This document shows positions 44,685-50,444 of a stretch of DNA of 50,444 nt, piece after piece (the first letter of the stretch is position 1; each line of letters begins with the position of its first letter). The translations under genes were made by a program, and so were the position numbers. The DNA is from Kalymmatonema hyalinum WJT4-NPBG1 (GTDB lineage: Bacteria > Cyanobacteriota > Cyanobacteriia > Cyanobacteriales > Nostocaceae). Below the pieces are notes generated by a model. The model had not been told where the DNA came from. It saw only the letters and a list, made by a program, of their open reading frames with translations, and searched no databases. Location of the stretch: assembly GCA_019359075.1 (NCBI GenBank), contig JAHHIB010000067.1, positions 1 through 50,444 of the forward strand, written 5' to 3'.

Positions 44685-45014
44685 ATGCAATTAGAAGATT
44701 ATTTTGACTTTTTATCGCCTGATGACATCCGCATAAAAGGACACCGCATCGGCATTGATAATGTACTTGATTATTATTTGGAAGGATATACACCAGAAGA
44801 AATTGCTGCTAATTTACCCACCCTAAGCTTGGAGCAGATTCACGCTACTATCACTTACTATTTGCATAATCGCCCTGAGATAGATGCCTATTTGCTACGT
44901 TTGGTAAAGTGGGGCGAACAGCGTTACCAGGAATGGGCTGCTAATCCCTCGCCTTTGGTGCAACGCCTCAGAGCAGTAAAAGCCCAACGAAGGAAGGAGC
45001 AGGTAGAAAATTAG
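44685..45014 (+). CDS. DUF433 domain protein
   Basis: 109 residues from ATG at 44685. The pattern RIKGHRIGIDNVLDYYLEGY, TPEEIAANLPTLSLEQIHAT, ITYYLHNRPEIDAYL is the DUF433 winged-helix-like family, often the antitoxin partner of a PIN-type or other toxin in cyanobacteria. No toxin follows here, so it is an orphan or regulates something elsewhere. Intact. Confidence 0.82.
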   Translation: MQLEDYFDFLSPDDIRIKGHRIGIDNVLDYYLEGYTPEEIAANLPTLSLEQIHATITYYLHNRPEIDAYLLRLVKWGEQRYQEWAANPSPLVQRLRAVKAQRRKEQVEN

Positions 45015-45192
45015 TCGATTTTAATGTTTTTTTTAATATTCTTAAAAACAAAGTTCAGGGTATCTACTTATATAAATCTGCGGAAGTCGCATTGTCACAA
45101 ATGTAGGTTGTTTTGGAAGACATGAAACAACGAGGGGTTTTTTGTCTTCAAATTACCAACAAATTGGTGATTTAAATTCATATGAGGTAACA

Positions 45193-45795
45193 ATGAAAGC
45201 ACTCAAGGCACTGACTACGACTTTTATCGGTATTGCATCTGTGCTGGCGAGTTTACCTGCTCAGGCAGAATTGCCACCCCAAGCAGTTATCAATGGAGTC
45301 TATGCTGGAATGCAGCACATTCACGGTTATCAAGCGACACCAAGATTAATTTGGGGTGTTGCTCATGGTTCTCGCGGTGGTTGCGGACCTATTTACGGTA
45401 GCGTATATTGCAAACGCAACCACACTGTCTACATCACCACACGAGATATCAGGATGGCATACCAGTACGGAGATGCTGCCTTAGCTTATATTGTTGGGCA
45501 TGAATATGCTCATGCTATGCAAACTGCATATGGATTTCAACCCAGTGTGACACCCATATCAGAACTTCAAGCGGATTGTTTGGCAGGAGTTTATTTGGGG
45601 TTAATTCCCAATATTGCTCTTGATAAGCGGGATATTTTAGAGATTGCAACCCTAGCTCATCGAATTGGGGATTACCAATGGGGCAATAAGCACCATCATG
45701 GCACACCAGAACAACGTGTGAGAGCTGTTGTTCAAGGTATGCAAGGTGCCGTCAAGGGAAGTGGTGTGCGTGCTTGCCGTGTTCGCAGAGTGTAG
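45193..45795 (+). CDS. Secreted neutral zinc metallopeptidase
   Basis: 200 residues from ATG at 45193, chosen because it gives a signal peptide: MKALKALTTTFIGIASVLAS, LPAQA with cleavage after AQA. The catalytic motif is HEYAHAMQ (His103, Glu104, His107 in this numbering) and the downstream ELQADCLAGVYLG supplies the third ligand, as in the YpfJ-type neutral zinc metallopeptidases. Four cysteines suggest a disulfide-bonded periplasmic or secreted enzyme. Substrate unknown. Note that an upstream start (45142) would bury the signal peptide. Confidence 0.82.
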   Translation: MKALKALTTTFIGIASVLASLPAQAELPPQAVINGVYAGMQHIHGYQATPRLIWGVAHGSRGGCGPIYGSVYCKRNHTVYITTRDIRMAYQYGDAALAYIVGHEYAHAMQTAYGFQPSVTPISELQADCLAGVYLGLIPNIALDKRDILEIATLAHRIGDYQWGNKHHHGTPEQRVRAVVQGMQGAVKGSGVRACRVRRV

Positions 45796-47326
45796 TGGGT
45801 AGAAGCTTCGTTGGGTGTAAGGGAGAATCATGTTTCCCTTATACCCCTAAACCTCTTGTCTATAGATTTTATTGAGGTAGACTAGTCACTCTCGGTTGGT
45901 CTAGGTAGCCATAAACCAGCTTAGAAACTTGACTAATAAAAACTCTTGCTCTTGTGTCACCAAAAGGTCTTTTCACCAAAATGCCTGCTAAGTAACGCTT
46001 ACCGGATGGTAACTCAATGATACCTGCATCCCCAAGGAGAACTCCAAGAGTTCCTGTTTTATGAGCAATGACCGCACCTTTACTAAGATCAACTGGTAGC
46101 AACCTTCTGTTCTGCACACGACGCATGATACCAAAAACCTTGGAGCGGCTTGTATCATTAAGCAACTTATCATTAGCAGGACTTACGCAACTGTCACAGG
46201 CGATCGCGTCCCTCAAAGGTGAAAGGTTAAGTGGATAGAGGCTTTTTTGGCAGACCAGGAGCAAGGAGCCAGGCACAGGGCGCTGACTGGTCAATGGCTC
46301 TCGGTGTCGTTTGACCCAACCCTTGTGAAACTGTGGAACACTCTTGTATGTGAAAATGAGAAAAGGCAGTTCACAAGCGCAGTGACTAGCGCGGCTTGCA
46401 TAAGGAGACGAGTAATTGTACTGATGAGATTTACCAAACTTGACTATTGTCAATATTTACTCAGTAGTCAAATTAACTATACCATTACAAATTTAGCAGA
46501 CCATTTAAAAGAAATTAGTTATGACCAGATAAATCGTTATTTAAGAAGTGAAAAACTTACACCTCGTTTACTTTGGGAAAATGCCAAAGCATTAATCAAA
46601 GTTTCTCAAAATAGATATGTAATTTTTGACGACACAGTTCTAGATAAAAGATATTCCGAAGATATTGAGTTAGCCCGACGACAATGAGCGTGGTAATGAG
46701 CATGGTGTTTTAAGGGGTATAGGTTTAGTTAACTGTGTTTATGTCAATCCTGAAACAGGTCAATTTTGGGTAATTGATTACCGTATTTATGACCCAGACG
46801 GGGATGGCAAAAGTAAATTAGACCATGTGCAAGAAATGCTTCAAGTTCTTGTATACCAAAAGCTGCTGCCGTTTGGTACGGTTTTGATGGATAGTTGGTA
46901 TGCGACCAAAAAGTTGATGCAATATATTGATAAATTAGGCAAGTATTACTACTGCCCTCTCAAGAAAAATGGTCTAGTTGATGATAGTGGAGGGGGAGAA
47001 GATTACAAAAAAATTGAATCCCTTACTTGGACTAAAACAGAACTTGACTTCGGGAAGATTATTAAGATAAAATCTTTCCCTAAAGATAAAAAAGTGAAAT
47101 TATTCTGGGTAACTGTCTCTACCGAAAAAACGGAATATGTCGTAACAAATGACTTAAATCAAGATTCTACGGATGCCGTACAACTCTTGTGTGACATACG
47201 TTGGAAGATTGAGGAGTTTCACAATCGAACTTAAGCAATTAACAGGCCTAGAATCTTGCCAATGTCGTAAAGCTCGTATCCAGAGAAATCACATTGGTTG
47301 GGGAGCATCTCAGTTTTTGAAGTGGC

Positions 47327-48420
47327 TCAAACCGACAATAATCCATTGAGATAGGCACAGCGATGGGCCAGGACTTGAGGTACATTTTCTCGCTTCCATT
47401 GCGCTCCGGAAATCTTAGTGCGACGGTCAACCTGTTTAACGGCAGATTCAACAGAGCCAGAGCCAATCGAACAAATTTCTTCAGCTTGATGGTATTCATA
47501 ATTGATAATGCGATCGCGATGTTTATCCAGATAATGGCAAAAGTTTTGTGCCTGTTTACCTTTACAATTGGTAAATAGGGAAATAGTTGCGTCAACTTGA
47601 CCTTTCCATAGTAGGCTCTGTGCTTGTTTCAAGCGTTTTAGCGAACCCCCAACTTTGTGTAGGTTTTCTATCAAATGGAACCAATCAAGTACTTCTCGAC
47701 GCTGTACATCAGGGGCTAGTTGGTCAACAATATTCCAAATACCATCATGTCCATCACCAACACAAGTAACTGTGTTAGCCAGTGGTTGGTTATTAACCCA
47801 ATCAATTACAACCTGATTATCTTGAAAGGACGTTCCAACCATTCCATTGTGATGTAAGCTAATCGCTTTGTAGCCAAGCCAAGCGCATATTTCACCTTCA
47901 CTAGTGCGAACACGAATGTTTCCACCATCAACGCTTAATTCTTTAACCTTGTCTTCTAGTGTTGGCAATTCAAAGTTTTGACGATGCACCAATCTCTGTT
48001 GAGTGCTGCGGGAAACCTTGACGCCTGTAAAATACTCGATATCTGCTGCTGCATCTTCATAGCTGACATTGGCACTCACCCGGAGACAGCAAATTTCCAG
48101 ATACGGACTCAGTTGATTGCTAGAAGGGACTTCCAATTGCTGCGCTTGCTTACTTGTGATTGGCAATTCTCCCAAAATACTTTTTACTCGTCGTTTATAT
48201 CCTGCTCTTGTGCCCGTAACCGTTTCGATAAAAAAAACCCTACTTCTGGCATGATGTGCTTCTGCATTTGACTTCGCACTGCCTCTTCAATTCCTGCAAG
48301 GTTTGTTAGTCTTTCTGGTGACGTATCTTCGTATAGTATTTTAGCGATAGCGAAGCGCTGCTGCTTTCAGCAGTTCGCTTGAATATGTTCTTGAAGAGCT
48401 TGCTTTTGTTCTGGGGTCAT
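47327..48420 (-). pseudogene. ISKra4-family transposase with small-repeat insertion and frameshift
   Basis: Start MTPEQKQALQEHIQ at 48420. A 27-base repeat (48352-48378) then adds ANCxKQQRF with an in-frame TGA, after which AIAKILYEDTSPERLTNLAG resumes. A frame change near 48195 precedes GYKRRVKSILGELPITSKQA. The main body is typical: LSVDGGNIRVRTSEGEICAW, CVGDGHDGIWNIVDQLAPDV, EVLDWFHLIENL and SGSVESAVKQVDRRTKISGA. The long C-terminal frame (47327-48175) is intact. Confidence 0.82.
48352..48378. repeat. 27-base mobile small repeat inside the ISKra4 transposase
   Basis: GAAGCGCTGCTGCTTTCAGC followed by AGTTCGC; an imperfect palindrome. Length is a multiple of three but it brings a TGA in the transposase frame. 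Confidence 0.65.
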
Positions 48421-48957
48421 CGGTAGATAAATACAATACACTCGTCTTACTTATCCTGACTGATTTTCGCCCTCTTTGCAAAAAACTGGGATGCTCCCCA
48501 TTGGTTGTGCCATACTTGTTTCGTTAAGACTCAAAAACCAGGCGTATAAAATAGGTCCAACTACTTATCAACTCAAGCATGGGTTACTGTCAAACTACCT
48601 CATTCAACAACTTAAACGTCCCACTATCTCTATGTCGTTGGTCTAGTTCTTGGTGGCGATCGCCTGTGACACTTGCGTAAGTCCTGATTAGTAATCAACG
48701 CTGACAGTCTTACCAAAGAATTGTGTGTAAGGTGCGTAGTCATAGCCCGTCGTAGACATCGCCCGAGCAACACACTATATTTTTAGGGATTATGGGTAAA
48801 GTGCGTAGGGCAAAATTTCCAAGAAACTCAGGAAAATCGCTTGCTTGATACCTTCGTTTCTCAACCAACTCTACGGCGAGGGCGATCGCTTGCTGTGTTG
48901 AACAGAAAGAGCCATGGCGCAAAGCGCCCACCAACGGTTATCGCACTATTTTAAAAC

Positions 48958-49639
48958 TCAGAAGCTTGTGATATCTGGAAAAAGTTGAGAAATGTCCTGC
49001 CACTGGGGACGTACCCAGCCAGCAATGCGAACTGCCTCTCGCATAACCTCCAACGATAACCTTGGCTGAACATTCTCAAATGCTGATGCCCATTCAGTCA
49101 AGTCGTATAAAAATTTATCGAGTCTTTGCAATCCAAGTGTAGTGAATCCTTCGGCAAAGCGTCCAATGTTTGCCATCGGCGTTGCTAAACTACTCGCACC
49201 TTCCGAGCGATGCCAAGGATTATGAATCAACGGTTGAACCTCTTTCTTAGCTAGGTCGAAATGTCCTGCTTGACATAAAGCAGCTACAAATGTACCATAC
49301 TGGTGACTCTCTGCGCCCATAGCTTTCAACCGCATAGGCAGCTGCTTTAGCCTCCATAAATATTCTATTTGCTTCAGCTTCAACTCCCGCATTAGTTAAG
49401 GCTGCTGCTAAAACACATAATGCTTGCGCTTTTTCTAAATCGTCTTCGATATAAAGCGTGTTTTCCATAGCTTGGTTAAAACTGGTAATGCTGGCAGCTT
49501 CTCTGGCTTCTGTAAAAATTTTTATGGCTTCTTTAGTCCGCCCCACTTGCGCTAAAGTATTTGCTAATGCACTCATATCGAATCCGGTTAAATGCACATA
49601 GTAAAGCGGCTGTTTGTTTGCGGTCACCACTGGTAGCAA
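48958..49639 (-). pseudogene. TPR-like repeat protein, truncated and frameshifted
   Basis: The upstream part (49639 to about 49330) reads MSALANTLAQVGRTKEAIKI and LCVLAAALTNAGVEAEANRI; the downstream part, in another frame, reads MGAESHQYGTFVAALCQAGH and ends at 48958 with WQDISQLFPDITSF. Both have the helix-turn-helix pattern of tetratricopeptide-type repeats, like the C-terminal sensor regions of cyanobacterial STAND-type proteins. The N-terminus is replaced by an IS630-family remnant. The frame change is near 49330-49390. Confidence 0.55.
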
Positions 49640-49833
49640 CTTAGACCACGAATTAGGTCGCGCTCGTTAGATAGCACTTTACAACGTTGAAATAAAACTT
49701 CCTCTAACTCATCTAAGGAATCGAACGAGTGGTTGGCGATGGGCGAAGCCCGGCCGAGTACGGCGATCGCTTGATTCGTGACTGGCCATAGTCGTTCTGC
49801 TGGTTGAAGTTCAGGGGAGTGTGAAGGCATCAA
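49624..49833 (-). pseudogene. IS630-family transposase C-terminal fragment
   Basis: MPSHSPELQPAERLWPVTNQ, then SFDSLDELEEVLFQRCKVLS and IRGLSCYQW, the usual IS630/Tc1-type end (xPxxSPELQPAERLW). Residues VLGRASPIA come from a 27-base small repeat inserted in frame between NQAIA and NHSF. Truncated at its N-terminal side. Confidence 0.75.
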
Positions 49834-50444
49834 TTTAGAATGAAATAGCCCTGCCCTTCTCCCCCTTGTCCCAACAGCTGCCTTATATCTTTGAACGCAA
49901 CTAACGCAACTTTGTATAAAGACTAGGGAGCAAACCGTTAACAGTGGTAAGAGCTACCCAAAAAGAAAAACTCGTGCAGCCATCATGCCAAAGTCCGCTT
50001 TCCAGCCCAAACACTCAAAATTTGCTTGTTATGGTAAAAAAGTGTTGAACAAAGCAAAGCTCCAAGACACGCCGAACCAAAAAAAGAGTGTCAGCAATAA
50101 GCTTAGTTGAAAATTTTGAGCTATCATTTTGAGCTATCATGGATAACCAGTGGCACAAGGCGCACTTATAGCAATGGACAGGAAGCTTAGGACAACAATA
50201 AATTCACAATATACGCTCTTGAAGGTGTCTACCGCCGACTTGTCCTAACGGCTTTGGCGACTGCTATACTAGCCAAAAAATCAAGGGTCAGAAAAAAGTT
50301 TGAATTGCCCCTTGACAAAAAAAAAAAGCGGTGGCTAGACTAGATAAAGTGTGAAGTGAGAGAAAACACACGCCGAACCAAGAAAAAAGAATAGTTTGAA
50401 AGCCAAAAGCAGCAAAAATCCTCGTCAAAGAAATCAAGTCAACG
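49834..50444. other. Terminal region without a recognisable gene
   Basis: A 41-codon basic frame at 49985-50110 (MPKSAFQPKHSKFACYGKKV) is possible but unsupported. Two diverged copies of a CACGCCGAACCAAxAAAA motif occur near 50070 and 50370, and TTTTGAGCTATCA is directly repeated near 50115-50140. The sequence may belong to an unfinished mobile or repeat structure running off the window. Confidence 0.35.

Larger units (their letters stand above)
47301..48498. mobile_element. ISKra4-family insertion sequence inside the other IS
   Basis: About 1.2 kb with inverted ends GGGAGCATC(T/C)CAGTTTTT and a 9-base duplication CATTGGTTG on both sides (47292-47300 and 48499-48507). It sits in the 3' part of the host transposase gene, in opposite orientation. 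Confidence 0.8.
46424..48646 (+). pseudogene. DDE transposase (IS4/IS701-like), frameshifted and split by ISKra4
   Basis: Starts MRFTKLDYCQYLLSSQINYT with DDTVLDKRY (first Asp). A one-base frameshift occurs at 46685 (after ARRQ); the correct frame resumes NEHGVLRGIGL through DYRIYDPDGDGKSKLDHVQE and LMDSWYATKKL. A second shift near 47228 (EEFHN) precedes the rest, KQLTGLESCQCRKARIQRNH, which is cut by ISKra4 and continues after it (CAILVSLRLKNQAYK) to a stop at 48646. Three independent lesions mean no function. Confidence 0.8.
46177..48686. mobile_element. IS4/IS701-like insertion sequence, itself interrupted
   Basis: Inverted ends of about 30 bases, beginning CAGGACTTACGCAA at the left and matching on the opposite strand at the right with one mismatch; ATTAG is duplicated at both sides (46172-46176 and 48687-48691). 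Without the ISKra4 insertion the element is about 1.3 kb, enough for one transposase. Confidence 0.8.
45869..48740 (-). pseudogene. Beta-lactamase / serine hydrolase family gene, broken by nested insertions
   Basis: C-terminal part on the minus strand, 46176-45869: NDTSRSKVFGIMRRVQNRRL, then AHKTGTLGVLLGDAGIIELP with the KTG triad of class A beta-lactamase-like proteins. The part upstream of the insertion, from about 48735 to 48687, reads HNSLVRLSALITND; joining across one ATTAG copy gives LVRLSALITNDKLLNDTS in one frame. Further upstream the signal is lost in repeats, so the SxxK active-site region is absent. The gene was already dead or was killed by the insertion. Confidence 0.65.

Noticed and set aside
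48740-48934. 64-codon minus-strand frame
   Set aside because: No recognisable pattern or ribosome binding site; it lies in repeat-bearing DNA between gene remnants.

Overview
The window comes from a filamentous, probably heterocystous, cyanobacterium of the Nostoc/Tolypothrix/Scytonema type. This is inferred from dense GCGATCGC (HIP1) octamers, xisH/xisI genes, an Anabaena-type sensory-rhodopsin-transducer remnant, a beta-carbonic anhydrase, XisH/BrnT/DUF433/Uma2-rich accessory DNA and many very small palindromic repeats. No rRNA, tRNA or CRISPR array was recognised.

Layout. 1-7.3 kb: a tiny lipoprotein, an Nramp-like transporter without the usual metal-site motif, a HAD phosphatase, remnants of a rhodopsin transducer and a luciferase-like oxidoreductase, and a tandem pair of MscS channels. 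7.3-8.7 kb: gene-free, repeat-rich. 8.7-12.9 kb: argJ, then six tandem copies of a ~140-bp unit that each look like a complete small-RNA gene on the minus strand, then an N-acylglucosamine 2-epimerase and a Uma2 protein. 13-24.5 kb: a four-gene minus-strand operon (helical protein, TIR-dynamin-like GTPase, Hsp70-like ATPase, unknown protein), lying between a phage baseplate-J fragment and a tail-fibre-like fragment. 24.5-29 kb: small-gene and mobile-element zone: a broken aspartyl protease, BrnT/BrnA, and xisH split by a tnpB element followed by xisI. 29-45.8 kb: mostly intact chromosomal genes (sugar kinase, DOMON protein, aldo/keto reductase plus TetR regulator, amine oxidase, cytochrome b561, carbonic anhydrase, lipoprotein, SRPBCC protein, gatB, glycosyltransferase, flavin-binding oxidase, a second tnpB element, DUF433, a zinc peptidase). 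45.8-50.4 kb: insertion-sequence debris, including a beta-lactamase-family gene broken by an IS that is itself broken by ISKra4, which carries a 27-bp repeat.

The two most interesting systems are the TIR-dynamin/Hsp70 operon, which looks like an immune or conflict module related in architecture to SrfB/SrfC-type Hsp70-dynamin pairs, and the tandem small-RNA array with a seventh diverged copy 28 kb away. A third theme is mobility at every scale. Several insertions can be undone on paper: removing the inserted DNA and one target duplication restores reading frames in the tail-fibre, xisH, beta-lactamase, IS and tnpB genes. Assignments rest on reading motifs in the translations; no database search was possible.
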